This document shows, piece after piece, positions 1 to 9,171 of a stretch of DNA of 23,562 nt. The first letter of the stretch is position 1, and each line of letters opens with the position of its first letter. The stretch is taken from assembly GCF_025149945.1 (NCBI RefSeq), contig NZ_JALXVH010000041.1, positions 1-23,562 on the forward strand, in the 5' to 3' direction. The notes under the pieces were generated by a model. The model was not told the origin of the DNA. It did no database searches and saw only the letters and a program-made list of their open reading frames with translations. Source of the stretch: Kocuria sp. p3-SID1428 (GTDB lineage: Bacteria; Actinomycetota; Actinomycetes; Actinomycetales; Micrococcaceae). The position numbers and the translations under genes were made by a program.

Positions 1-9
1 GGAAGCTTC

Positions 10-2455
<2,446 letters not shown>

Positions 2456-2456
2456 C

Positions 2457-2735
2457 ATGGCTGATCCGCTGATCGTCGAGGTCGTCGAGGTCGACCAGTC
2501 CGTGTGGAGCGGTCAGGCCCGGCAGGTCATCGTCAACACCATGGAGGGCGAGATCGGCATCCTGGCCGGTCACGTCCCGGTGGCCGGCGTCCTGCAGGAG
2601 GGCCGCGTGGTCATCGACCCGATCGACAACAACCGCGTGGAAGGTCGTGTGGATGGCGGCATCGTCTCCGTCGACAGCAACCGCGTGACCATCGTCGCCG
2701 ATCATTTCAGTGAGGGCGCAGCCGCGCAGAAGTGA
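2457..2735 (+). CDS. atpC: F1Fo ATP synthase epsilon subunit, short form without the C-terminal helical domain
   Basis: This subunit caps the gamma stalk and in many bacteria inhibits ATP hydrolysis. The start is the ATG one base after the atpD stop, giving [19 protein letters not shown]. The 92-residue protein contains the complete N-terminal beta-sandwich ([34 protein letters not shown]) and then ends with SEGAAAQK. The C-terminal pair of helices present in the 120-140 residue versions is absent. This looks genuine rather than a frameshift, since a strong terminator begins seven bases after the stop. From memory, short epsilon subunits occur in several actinobacteria. The consequence would be loss of helix-mediated ATPase inhibition, which is an inference. 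Confidence 0.95.
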   Translation: MADPLIVEVVEVDQSVWSGQARQVIVNTMEGEIGILAGHVPVAGVLQEGRVVIDPIDNNRVEGRVDGGIVSVDSNRVTIVADHFSEGAAAQK

Positions 2736-2742
2736 TCCATCT

Positions 2743-2784
2743 GACCGCCCGCCCCCGCAGCCTCGTCTGCGGGGGCGGGCGGTC
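2743..2784 (+). terminator. Strong terminator hairpin ending the atp operon
   Basis: There is a perfect 18-bp inverted repeat, 2743-2760 against 2767-2784, with a 6-base loop (CCTCGT). It lies eight bases after the atpC stop. Only a weak T stretch (TCATGTCGTTG) follows, as is common for GC-rich actinobacterial terminators. Confidence 0.9.
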
Positions 2785-2860
2785 TCATGTCGTTGCAGCC
2801 GGCGGCACATCCGTCATCACCCGATGTGCTGCGGGCCGGCAGAGCAGGAAGAGCCAGAAC

Positions 2861-4135
2861 ATGGAAGACAAGATCGTCGTCCGCGGCCGCACGTCGGTGA
2901 ACGGGACGCTGCCGGTCCGTGGGGCCAAGAACAGCGTCCTCAAGCTGATGGCGGCCACGCTGCTGGCTGAGGGCCGCTCCACGATCACGAACGTCCCGGA
3001 GATCCACGACGTCTCGATCATGGCGGAGCTGCTGCGGCGCCTGGGCTGCCAGGTCGACTACGACCGCACGGCCCGCACCGTGGCGATCGATGTCCCGGAG
3101 GACCTGCATCATCAGGCCGACTACGACCTCGTGCGTGCCATGCGGGCTTCGATCTCCGTGCTGGGGCCGCTCACGGTGCGCAGCGGTGCGGCCGAGGTGG
3201 CCGTGCCCGGCGGCGATGCCATCGGCACCCGCGGCCTGGACATGCACCGCGCCGGTCTGGAGGCCATGGGCGCGCACCTGCGCACCGAGGGCGGCTACCT
3301 GAAGACCTCTGTCGACGGGCGGCTGCACGGCGCCCATTACCGGCTCCCGTACCCGTCTGTGGGAGCCACCGAGAACCTCATGACCGCGGCCACACTGGCC
3401 GACGGCGTCACCGTGCTGGACAACGTGGCCCGCGAGCCGGAGATCGTGGACATCTGCCTCATGCTCCAGGACATGGGAGCGCAGATCGACGGGATCGGCA
3501 GCGCCACGCTCACGATCACCGGCGTGGAGCGTCTGCGCCCGGTCGTCCACCGCACCGTGCCGGATCGCATCGTGGCCGGGACCTGGGCCTTCGCCGCGGC
3601 GATCACCGGGGGAGAGGTCCTGGTGCAGGGAGCGGAGGCCGGCCACATGGAGGTCGTGCTCGACAAGCTGCGCGACGCCGGCTGCGAGATCGAGGTGCAC
3701 GACGACGGCTTCCGCGTGCGAGGCCCGCAGCGTCCCAGCCCGGTGAACTTCTCGACCTTCCCGTACCCGGGCTTTCCCACGGACCTGCAGCCGTTCGCCG
3801 TGGCGCTCAACGCGGTGGCCGACGGTCCCGGGATGATCACCGAGAACGTCTTCGAGGCCCGCTGGGGCTTCACCGCCGAGCTCGAGCGCCTTGGTGCGGA
3901 TGTTCGCCTGGACGGTCACCATGCCTGGCTCAACGGGGTGGATGAGCTCTCCGGCGCGCCCGTTGAGGCCATGGACATCCGTGCCGGTGCCGCGCTGGTG
4001 ATTGCGGGCATGCGCGCCGACGGCGAGACGGTGGTCGGCGGCGTGGAGCACATCGACCGCGGCTACGAGCACTTCGTGGAGAACCTGACGGCCGTCGGAG
4101 CCGCCGTGGACCGACGTCTGCAGGGCGGCTTCTGA
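2861..4135 (+). CDS. murA: UDP-N-acetylglucosamine 1-carboxyvinyltransferase (MurA), Asp active-site type
   Basis: This cytoplasmic enzyme transfers enolpyruvate from PEP to UDP-GlcNAc, the first committed step of peptidoglycan synthesis. The start is the ATG at 2861 with AGGAAGAG (2846-2853) seven bases upstream, giving 424 aa ([19 protein letters not shown]); open frame further upstream runs through the terminator and is not coding. Seen: the substrate-binding KN pair at K23-N24, [10 protein letters not shown] at 96-105, [12 protein letters not shown] with the conserved Asp, and [10 protein letters not shown] plus HIDRGYEHF near the C-terminus. The PEP-adduct cysteine loop reads [14 protein letters not shown], so the Cys (Cys115 in E. 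coli) is Asp119 here, codon GAT at 3215-3217. Mycobacterial MurA has the same substitution and is naturally fosfomycin-insensitive. It sits downstream of atpC, as in mycobacteria, but behind a terminator and so probably with its own promoter. Confidence 0.97.
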   Translation: MEDKIVVRGRTSVNGTLPVRGAKNSVLKLMAATLLAEGRSTITNVPEIHDVSIMAELLRRLGCQVDYDRTARTVAIDVPEDLHHQADYDLVRAMRASISVLGPLTVRSGAAEVAVPGGDAIGTRGLDMHRAGLEAMGAHLRTEGGYLKTSVDGRLHGAHYRLPYPSVGATENLMTAATLADGVTVLDNVAREPEIVDICLMLQDMGAQIDGIGSATLTITGVERLRPVVHRTVPDRIVAGTWAFAAAITGGEVLVQGAEAGHMEVVLDKLRDAGCEIEVHDDGFRVRGPQRPSPVNFSTFPYPGFPTDLQPFAVALNAVADGPGMITENVFEARWGFTAELERLGADVRLDGHHAWLNGVDELSGAPVEAMDIRAGAALVIAGMRADGETVVGGVEHIDRGYEHFVENLTAVGAAVDRRLQGGF

Positions 4136-4153
4136 CAAGGCCCGCGCGGAAGT

Positions 4154-4197
4154 GCTCAGGGGCTGGAGGGGCCGGGCAGCGCCTCCAGCCCCTGAGC
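4154..4197. terminator. Bidirectional terminator hairpin between murA and nucS
   Basis: A perfect 16-bp inverted repeat, 4154-4169 against 4182-4197, has a 12-base loop. It sits between two convergent genes (murA stop at 4135, nucS stop at 4214) and can serve both strands. Confidence 0.85.
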
Positions 4198-4213
4198 CGT
4201 CAGAGCCGGTCTC

Positions 4214-4909
4214 TCAGAAGAGCCTGGAGTCGACGTCGTCCACGCCGCGCATGGCGTCGTAGTCGAGCGTGAGGCAGTCGATGCCCCGGTCTGCCGCCAG
4301 GGTCCGGGCCTGCGGCTTGATCTGCTGGGCGGCGAAGATGCCGCGCACCGGTGCCAGGCGCGGATCGCGGTTGAGCAGCTCGAGATAGCGCGTCAGCTGC
4401 TCCACGCCATCGATGTCGCCGCGGCGCTTGAGCTCGATCGCGATCGTGGCTCCGGAGGCATCGCGGGCCAGGATGTCCACCGGGCCGATCGCCGTGGGGA
4501 ACTCCCTGCGCACGAGCGTGGTGCCCGTGGAGACCAGGTCCAGCTGCTCGGCCAGCAGGCGCTGCAGGTCCGCCTCCACGCCGTCCTTGATCAGCCCCGG
4601 GTCGATGCCGAGCTCGTGGGAGAGCTCCTCGTGGCGAGCGTGGATGAGCACGCGCAGGACGTCGTCGGACTTCACCGCACTGACCGTCCACACCTCGGTG
4701 ACGCCGGCGGCAGCCTGGTCTTCGTCCGGGGCGGTCTCGGTGAGCCGTGCCGGGGGAGACATCCAGTTCAGGGGCTTGTAGCTGCCCCCATCCGAATGCA
4801 CGAGCACGGATCCGTCGGCCTTCACCAGCAGGAGGCGACGGGCCAGCGGCAGATGGGCCTTCAGGCGGCCCTCGTAGTCGACGGAGCAGTCAGCGATCAC
4901 ACAGCGCAC
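4214..4909 (-). CDS. nucS: Mismatch-specific endonuclease NucS/EndoMS
   Basis: NucS cuts both strands at base mismatches and provides the MutS/MutL-independent mismatch correction of actinobacteria and archaea. From the GTG at 4909-4907 the protein is 231 aa, beginning [16 protein letters not shown], the usual family start; GGGAG lies nine bases upstream. An in-frame ATG at 4967-4969 would add 20 residues that do not resemble the family. The N-terminal DNA-binding domain contains [17 protein letters not shown]; the C-terminal nuclease domain has the catalytic set D145 (GPVDILARD), E159 and K161 (AIELKRRGD) and Q171. The C-terminus ends DSRLF, matching the short sliding-clamp-binding tail known for NucS. 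All key residues look intact. The gene is divergent from the thioredoxin-like gene. Confidence 0.96.
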   Translation of the reverse strand: MRCVIADCSVDYEGRLKAHLPLARRLLLVKADGSVLVHSDGGSYKPLNWMSPPARLTETAPDEDQAAAGVTEVWTVSAVKSDDVLRVLIHARHEELSHELGIDPGLIKDGVEADLQRLLAEQLDLVSTGTTLVRREFPTAIGPVDILARDASGATIAIELKRRGDIDGVEQLTRYLELLNRDPRLAPVRGIFAAQQIKPQARTLAADRGIDCLTLDYDAMRGVDDVDSRLF

Positions 4910-4929
4910 GGCCGACAGACTCCCACAGC

Positions 4930-4947
4930 CGGCGCACCCGTGCGCCG
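4930..4947. promoter_or_regulatory. 18-bp near-perfect palindrome upstream of nucS
   Basis: CGGCGCAC-CC-GTGCGCCG has 8-bp arms separated by two bases, 20 bases upstream of the nucS GTG. The tight symmetry suits a dimeric protein-binding site or a short hairpin in the nucS leader. No regulator is identified, and GC-rich DNA produces such palindromes by chance fairly often. Confidence 0.4.
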
Positions 4948-4971
4948 ACAGCGAGAACGGAGGCCTCACGC

Positions 4972-4980
4972 GGGGGGGGG
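4972..4980 (+). repeat. G9 mononucleotide tract in the nucS / thioredoxin-like divergent promoter region
   Basis: Nine consecutive G are flanked by C on both sides. Counting 17 bases back from the TAGAAT -10 at 4998 puts the -35 hexamer at 4975-4980, inside the tract. The tract is also just upstream of the alternative nucS ATG at 4967-4969. Confidence 0.9.
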
Positions 4981-4997
4981 CGCGGCGAGGCCGTCGT

Positions 4998-5003
4998 TAG
5001 AAT
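4998..5003 (+). promoter_or_regulatory. -10 element for the thioredoxin-like gene, leaderless arrangement
   Basis: TAGAAT (five of six to the TATAAT consensus) is followed by seven bases (CGGGAGC) and then the ATG at 5011. Transcription would begin at or next to the start codon. The GGGAG in the spacer ends only one base before the ATG, too close to act as a normal ribosome binding site. Confidence 0.65.
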
Positions 5004-5010
5004 CGGGAGC

Positions 5011-6006
5011 ATGAGCATTCCGAACGATCCCCGAATCCCCGCAGGCACCGGTGCGCCGGATTCCGCACCGCAGGATGACCAGGCACAGCAGCTGCCGGCC
5101 TCGGTGCGCGGAGCCGTCGACCTCGGCCAGGCCGCCTCTGCTCCGGCAGACGGCGCTCAGGCCCAGCCCCAGAGCGGTGCCGGTCAGAGCGGAGGCTACC
5201 GCCGGGACATCGAGACCGTCGAGCAGTTCCAGGCCGTCGCCGAGCAGTCGGCGAGCGTGCCGGTCGTGCTGGTCCTGTGGGCCACCTACTCCGAGCAGTC
5301 CCGCACCTTCGTGGACCAGGTCGCCGAGCAGATCGATCAGCGCGCCGGTCGTCTGGTGCTGGGCGCGGTGGATATCGAGAAGCTGCCCCAGATCGCCGAG
5401 GCGCTGCAGGCCCAGTCGGTGCCCACCACGGTGGCCATGATCGGCGGGCGCCCGGTGCCGATCGGGCAGTCCGCGATCCCCGCCGAGCAGTTGAGCTCCC
5501 TGCTCGACGAGCTGCTGCAGCTGGCCGAGCAGAACGGCGTCACCGGCACTGCCGAGCCGAGTTCCGGACAGGACGAGGAGCAGGCCAAGCCGCTGCCGCC
5601 GCTGCACCAGGAGGCCGTGGACAAGCTGGAGGCCGGTGACCTCGACGGCGCCAAGGCCAGCTACGAGCAGGCCCTGAAGGAGAACCCGGGCGATCACGAG
5701 GCCAAGCTCGCCCTGGCCCAGGTCGAGCTGCTGCGCCGGGTGACCGCCATGGACGCCGCCGCGGTGCGCCAGGCCGCAGCACAGGACCAGCAGGACATCG
5801 CCGCCCAGCTGGACGTGGCGGATCTGGATGTCTCGGGCGGTCATGTGGAGGACGCCTTCACCCGGCTGCTCCAGCTCGTGCGCCGCACCGCGGGGGAGCA
5901 GCGCGAGACCGTCCGCCAGCGCCTGGTCGAGCTCTTCGATGTCGTGGGCTCGGAGGATCCCCGTGTGGTGGCGGCTCGCGGACAGCTGATGCGCGCGCTG
6001 TTCTGA
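5011..6006 (+). CDS. Thioredoxin-like domain plus TPR protein (YbbN/CnoX type), without CxxC
   Basis: The 331-aa cytoplasmic protein has three parts: a low-complexity Ala/Gln/Pro-rich N-terminus (about 1-62), a thioredoxin fold (about 65-170: VPVVLVLWATYSEQSRTF, then AVDIEKLPQIAEALQAQSVP and the conserved cis-Pro in SVPTT at 136-140), and a C-terminal helical region (about 190-331) including a TPR-like unit HQEAVDKLEAGDLDGAKASY. The positions of the redox CxxC are S94-E-Q-S97, so it cannot do thiol-disulfide exchange; E. coli CnoX/YbbN also has a degenerate motif and acts as a holdase chaperone. By domain order the protein belongs to that family; function is inferred. The ATG at 5011 is chosen because upstream frame is promoter DNA and a -10 sits seven bases before it. 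A strong terminator follows the stop. Confidence 0.88.
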   Translation: MSIPNDPRIPAGTGAPDSAPQDDQAQQLPASVRGAVDLGQAASAPADGAQAQPQSGAGQSGGYRRDIETVEQFQAVAEQSASVPVVLVLWATYSEQSRTFVDQVAEQIDQRAGRLVLGAVDIEKLPQIAEALQAQSVPTTVAMIGGRPVPIGQSAIPAEQLSSLLDELLQLAEQNGVTGTAEPSSGQDEEQAKPLPPLHQEAVDKLEAGDLDGAKASYEQALKENPGDHEAKLALAQVELLRRVTAMDAAAVRQAAAQDQQDIAAQLDVADLDVSGGHVEDAFTRLLQLVRRTAGEQRETVRQRLVELFDVVGSEDPRVVAARGQLMRALF

Positions 6007-6019
6007 GCACGTCCTCGAT

Positions 6020-6055
6020 GATCGCTGCCTCCTTCCGGGGAAGGAGGCAGCGATC
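6020..6055 (+). terminator. Terminator hairpin after the thioredoxin-like gene
   Basis: A perfect 15-bp inverted repeat, 6020-6034 against 6041-6055, with a 6-base loop, starts 13 bases after the stop codon at 6006. Confidence 0.88.
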
Positions 6056-6056
6056 C

Positions 6057-6101
6057 GTGCCCCGGTGATCCTCCGCCCGGCGGGGGAGGTCGCCGGGGCA
6101 C
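6057..6101. promoter_or_regulatory. Long inverted repeat immediately upstream of the ABC-transporter -10
   Basis: Bases 6057-6074 pair with 6085-6101: nine perfect base pairs (GTGCCCCGG with CCGGGGCAC), one wobble, two pairs, one bulged T (6069), then five more pairs, around a 10-base loop. It begins one base after the preceding terminator and ends nine bases before the TATGGT -10 at 6111, so it covers the -35 region. It may be a second tandem terminator, an operator, or both; the sequence alone does not decide. Confidence 0.55.
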
Positions 6102-6110
6102 CGTCGTGCC

Positions 6111-6116
6111 TATGGT
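6111..6116 (+). promoter_or_regulatory. -10 element for the ABC-transporter operon, leaderless arrangement
   Basis: TATGGT is followed by exactly seven bases (GGGACTC) and the ATG at 6124. No ribosome binding site lies at normal spacing, so the ATPase mRNA is probably leaderless. Confidence 0.6.
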
Positions 6117-6123
6117 GGGACTC

Positions 6124-6918
6124 ATGACACAGACCCCCATCTCGCCCTCCGAATCCGCGGTGAGCCTGCGAGGACTCACGAAGGTCTTCGGGTCGTCCAA
6201 GGAGCCCTCGGTGGCCGTCGACCGGCTGAGCCTGGATGTGCCCCGCGGGGCCTTCTACGGCCTGGTGGGCCGCAACGGCGCCGGCAAGACCACAGCGCTG
6301 TCCATGCTCACCGGCCTGCTGCGCCCCACCGAGGGCCGGGCCCTGGTCTCCGGGATCGATGTCTGGTCGGATCCTCGGGCCGCCAAGGCCCGGATGGGGG
6401 TGCTGCCAGACGGCGTGCGGCACTTCGACCGCCTGGCCGGTCGTCAGCTCGTGACGTACTCCGGTCTGCTGCGCGGCATGGACCGCGAGACGGTCGCCGA
6501 GCGCACCGAGGACCTCCTGCAGGCCATGGACCTCATGGAGGCCGCGGGCACGGCGGTGCAGGACTACTCGGCCGGCATGACCAAGAAGATCGCGCTGGCC
6601 GCGGCCATGATCCACGCCCCGGATCTGCTGGTGCTCGACGAGCCGTTCGAGGCCGTCGACCCCGTCTCGGCGGCGCGGATCCGCGAGCTGCTGCACGGCT
6701 TCGCCCAGGCCGGCGGCACGGTGATCGTCTCCAGCCACGTGATGGACCTGGTCCAGCGGATGTGCGACCACGTCGCGATCATGGACGACGGCGTGCTGAA
6801 GGCTGCCGGAACCGTCGAGGAGGTCCGCGGGGACCGCTCGCTCGAGGAGGTCTTCGTACAGACCGTCGGCGGCGTCGAGGGGGCCGGAGAGGAGCTGACG
6901 TGGCTGAAGCCCCGATGA
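6124..6918 (+). CDS. ABC transporter ATP-binding protein
   Basis: This 264-aa nucleotide-binding subunit powers the membrane protein encoded next. Seen in order: an aromatic-loop region (LRGLTKVFG), Walker A GRNGAGKTT (49-57), a Q-loop region that reads GVLPDGVRHFDRL with Asp where many ABC proteins have Gln, the signature variant YSAGMTKK (148-155), Walker B LLVLDEPFEAVDP (168-180) and the H-loop histidine in SSHVMDL (H205). The YSxGM-type signature and PD-containing Q-loop region resemble exporter ATPases of the CcmA/drug-efflux type. I chose the ATG at 6124 over the upstream ATG at 6112, which lies inside the -10. The coding end overlaps the permease start by 19 bases. Substrate is unknown. 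Confidence 0.93.
   Translation: MTQTPISPSESAVSLRGLTKVFGSSKEPSVAVDRLSLDVPRGAFYGLVGRNGAGKTTALSMLTGLLRPTEGRALVSGIDVWSDPRAAKARMGVLPDGVRHFDRLAGRQLVTYSGLLRGMDRETVAERTEDLLQAMDLMEAAGTAVQDYSAGMTKKIALAAAMIHAPDLLVLDEPFEAVDPVSAARIRELLHGFAQAGGTVIVSSHVMDLVQRMCDHVAIMDDGVLKAAGTVEEVRGDRSLEEVFVQTVGGVEGAGEELTWLKPR
6886..6894 (+). promoter_or_regulatory. Ribosome binding site that decides the permease start
   Basis: GGAGAGGAG lies inside the end of the ATPase gene, five bases before the GTG at 6900. The alternative ATG at 6915 (which overlaps the ATPase stop as ATGA) would be 20 bases away, so the GTG is favoured. Confidence 0.6.
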
Positions 6919-8612
6919 ACCACCAGCACGACGGCGGCCCGCAGACCGACGTGCGGGAGGCCGCGACCAGCAATGCCGCCGCCCTGCCCGCCCCTGGCGC
7001 GAGGTCGAGCATCCAGGGCCCGTCGGTGCTCGCCACTGCGCGGCTGGTCGTGGGCCTCAAGGCCCGGCTCACGGCTGCATCCATGCGCCGCAGCACGTGG
7101 ACCCTGGTGGGCACGATCCTGGGAGGGCTCTACCTGCTGGGTCTCGTGGCCACCGTCGTCGGCGTGGCCTGGACGGGCGGTGCGGGAGCCGAGCCCCGGG
7201 AGGTCGCGGTGCCGGTCGTGCTGGCCGGGGCCGTCGCCACCATCGGCTGGTGGGTGGCCTCGCTGGTCACCGGCCGCGCCGATGCCACGGTGCATGCCGG
7301 GAGATTCGCCCTGTATCCCGTCCCGCGCGCCGGGCTGGCACTGGGACAGCTGCTCAGCGCGGCCGTCGGGCTCGCGGGCCCCGTCACGCTGCTGGGACTG
7401 CTGGCGCTGAGCCTGGCCTGGAGAACCAGCGCTGCGGCACTGCTGTGCTGGCTCGTGCTCGTCCCCATCGGCTGGGTGCTGATGGTCCTGGGCAACCGCT
7501 GTCTGGCGGCTGCGTTGGAGGGGCTGCAGCGCAGCCGACTGGTCGGCGACGCCGCCTCCGTGCTGGGCCTGGCGATCCTGATCCTGATGGGGCCCCTGAT
7601 CGGCGGTCTGACCGGGCTCGTGGCAAGCGGTGCGCTCGACCTCGAGCAGATCGCAGCGGCGGCCTCCTGGACCCCCTGGGGAGCACTGTGGGCGATCCCC
7701 GCCGATCTGGCGGACGGAGCCTTGCTCGCGGCCGTCGCCCGACTGGCCGTGGTCGCTGCGACCGGCGCCGTCGTGTGGCTGCTGTGGATGCGCCTGCTGG
7801 AGCGCTCCCTGGAGCACGCGACAGCTCCGGCGCGCGGGTCCGGCGCGCGCGTGCGCGGTGTCGGGCTGCTGGGCCGGGTGCCCGCTGCGCCCTGGGCGGC
7901 CGTGGCGGCGCGCAGCATCATCTACTGGCTCAAGGATCCCCGCTACGCGGCCTCGATCGTGATGATCCCCGTGCTGCTAGGGCTGCTGTGGTTCAACACC
8001 GGGTCCGGGGAGGGTGGGCCCCTGCTGTTCGCCGGCCCGCTCGTGGCCGCCATGATGGGCTTCGCGATCTCGGCCGATGTGGCCTACGACCACTCCGCTT
8101 TCAGCCTGCACGTGCTCAGCGGGCTCCGCGGGCGCGACGACCGCCTGGGCAGGCTGATCTCCCTGATCGTCGTGGGAGGGGTGCTGAGCATCGCCGCCCT
8201 GATCTTCGGCGCGGCGATGACCCAGACCTGGCACCTGCTGCCCGGCGTGATCGGCATGGCCCTGCTGGGCCTGCTCGGCGGCGGCGGGATCAGCTGCGTG
8301 CTCTCGGCGCGCTACACGTATCCCGTGCCGCTTCCCGGTGATTCGCCCCTGAAGACGCCCCCGGGATTCACGTTCCTCAACGTGCTGATGCAGATGGCCG
8401 TCATGCTCCTGATCGGTGCGGCGATGATGCTGGCCGGCATTCCGCTGGTGGTGCACATGCTCACCGGGCAGGCCCTGTGGGGCTGGATCGGCCTGGCCGT
8501 CGGCATCATCGCAGGGCTGGGCCTGGCCTTCGGCGGCGTGGTCATCGGTGGTCGGTGGCTCGAGGCCCGAGCACCGGAGCTCTACCAGCAGGTCTCGTCC
8601 TACCGCTCATGA
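6900..8612 (+). CDS. ABC-2-like multi-span membrane transport protein
   Basis: This 570-aa integral membrane partner of the preceding ATPase starts with VAEAPMNHQ and has a soluble, low-complexity N-terminus of about 40 residues. About 12 hydrophobic segments follow, for example TILGGLYLLGLVATVVGVAW, GAVATIGWWVASLV, LAILILMGPLIGGLTGLV, AAVVWLLW-like stretches in the middle, and LLIGAAMMLAGIPLVV and LAVGIIAGLGLAFGGVVIGG at the end. Twelve spans in one chain suggests two ABC-2-type halves fused, so one copy or a dimer could form the pore. The 19-base overlap with the ATPase gene implies translational coupling. No substrate-binding protein is nearby, which fits an exporter. Substrate is not inferable; the start codon remains uncertain between 6900 and 6915. 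Confidence 0.88.
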   Translation: MAEAPMNHQHDGGPQTDVREAATSNAAALPAPGARSSIQGPSVLATARLVVGLKARLTAASMRRSTWTLVGTILGGLYLLGLVATVVGVAWTGGAGAEPREVAVPVVLAGAVATIGWWVASLVTGRADATVHAGRFALYPVPRAGLALGQLLSAAVGLAGPVTLLGLLALSLAWRTSAAALLCWLVLVPIGWVLMVLGNRCLAAALEGLQRSRLVGDAASVLGLAILILMGPLIGGLTGLVASGALDLEQIAAAASWTPWGALWAIPADLADGALLAAVARLAVVAATGAVVWLLWMRLLERSLEHATAPARGSGARVRGVGLLGRVPAAPWAAVAARSIIYWLKDPRYAASIVMIPVLLGLLWFNTGSGEGGPLLFAGPLVAAMMGFAISADVAYDHSAFSLHVLSGLRGRDDRLGRLISLIVVGGVLSIAALIFGAAMTQTWHLLPGVIGMALLGLLGGGGISCVLSARYTYPVPLPGDSPLKTPPGFTFLNVLMQMAVMLLIGAAMMLAGIPLVVHMLTGQALWGWIGLAVGIIAGLGLAFGGVVIGGRWLEARAPELYQQVSSYRS

Positions 8613-8620
8613 CAGGCCGC

Positions 8621-8650
8621 GGCCCCGGCGCCGCCCACCGCGCCGGGGCC
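8621..8650 (+). terminator. Terminator hairpin after the ABC operon
   Basis: An 11-bp perfect inverted repeat (GGCCCCGGCGC with GCGCCGGGGCC, 8621-8631 and 8640-8650) with an 8-base loop begins eight bases after the permease stop. No T tract follows. It sits 22 bases before the next -10. Confidence 0.65.
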
Positions 8651-8672
8651 GGGTGCTGTCGGGGCCGCGGAG

Positions 8673-8678
8673 TACACT
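8673..8678 (+). promoter_or_regulatory. -10 element for the DUF3039 gene, leaderless arrangement
   Basis: TACACT is followed by seven bases (GTCCGCT) and the ATG at 8686, with no ribosome binding site between. Confidence 0.65.
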
Positions 8679-8685
8679 GTCCGCT

Positions 8686-9003
8686 ATGAGCTTCCACGAC
8701 GACACCCTCCCCGTGGCGGGTCCCTGGCCCTTCGGCGGGGGCACCTCGACCGAGCCCGTCGGCGGCACCTCGACCCTCGAGCGGGAGGAGACCCGCACCT
8801 TCGAGGAGCCCGGCGATCACGAGCGCTTCGCCCACTACGTCCGCAAGGAGAAGATCACGGAGTCGGCCGTGACCGGCGATCCCGTGATCGCGCTGTGCGG
8901 CAAGGTCTGGGTCCCGGGACGCGACCCGGAGAAGTTCCCGGTGTGCCCCACCTGCAAGGAGATCTACGACGGCCTGCGCGCTCCGCAGGACGGCGGCAAG
9001 TGA
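8686..9003 (+). CDS. DUF3039 family small putative zinc-binding protein
   Basis: The 105-aa protein has a Gly/Thr-rich N-terminus (1-40) and a conserved core beginning GDHERFAHYVRKEKI (43-57), then PVIALCGKVWVPGRDPEKF (66-84) and VCPTCKEIY (86-94). His45 or His50 with Cys71, Cys87 and Cys90 could form one zinc site; the CxxC is clear, the rest is inference. I recognise the pattern as the actinobacterial DUF3039 family, whose function is not established to my knowledge. It stands alone between two hairpins with its own -10, directly upstream of an SF2 helicase gene on the same strand; from memory the two are often neighbours in actinobacteria, which hints at a shared nucleic-acid role. Confidence 0.88.
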   Translation: MSFHDDTLPVAGPWPFGGGTSTEPVGGTSTLEREETRTFEEPGDHERFAHYVRKEKITESAVTGDPVIALCGKVWVPGRDPEKFPVCPTCKEIYDGLRAPQDGGK

Positions 9004-9022
9004 TCTGAGCCCTCGCGCACTC

Positions 9023-9046
9023 GGCCCCGTCGGGATCGACGGGGCC
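9023..9046 (+). terminator. Terminator hairpin after the DUF3039 gene
   Basis: A perfect 10-bp stem (GGCCCCGTCG with CGACGGGGCC) with the 4-base loop GGAT is followed by TTGCTCGTG. A second, outer inverted repeat (GCGCAC at 9015-9020, GTGCGC at 9053-9058) surrounds it. The rest of the gap to the helicase, 9059-9171, shows no further feature I can support. Confidence 0.75.
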
Positions 9047-9171
9047 TTGCTCGTGCGCCCCGTCCGAACCGTCAGCTCCGCCTTCTCCAGCCCCGCCGCG
9101 CCAGCGGGGCGCCCCTGCAGCGCGTCCGCCGGAGGCCCGCTGCGCGATCCGCGAAAGGACCTGCCTCGCCC

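Noticed and set aside
2793..2822. Promoter for murA from TTGCAG at 2793
   Set aside because: The -35-like hexamer has no acceptable -10 at 16-18 bases, so I could not support a promoter, although one is expected after the strong terminator.
2702..4138. 478-aa open frame on the minus strand opposite murA
   Set aside because: Shadow frame with composition unlike a protein; murA on the other strand is unambiguous.
4747..5010. Upstream extension of the thioredoxin-like frame into nucS
   Set aside because: The extension runs antisense through nucS and through the G9 tract and -10; the ATG at 5011 fits the promoter.
4966..6771. 601-aa minus-strand open frame across the thioredoxin-like and ABC genes
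   Set aside because: It crosses two terminator hairpins and a promoter, overlaps two recognisable genes and shows no motifs.
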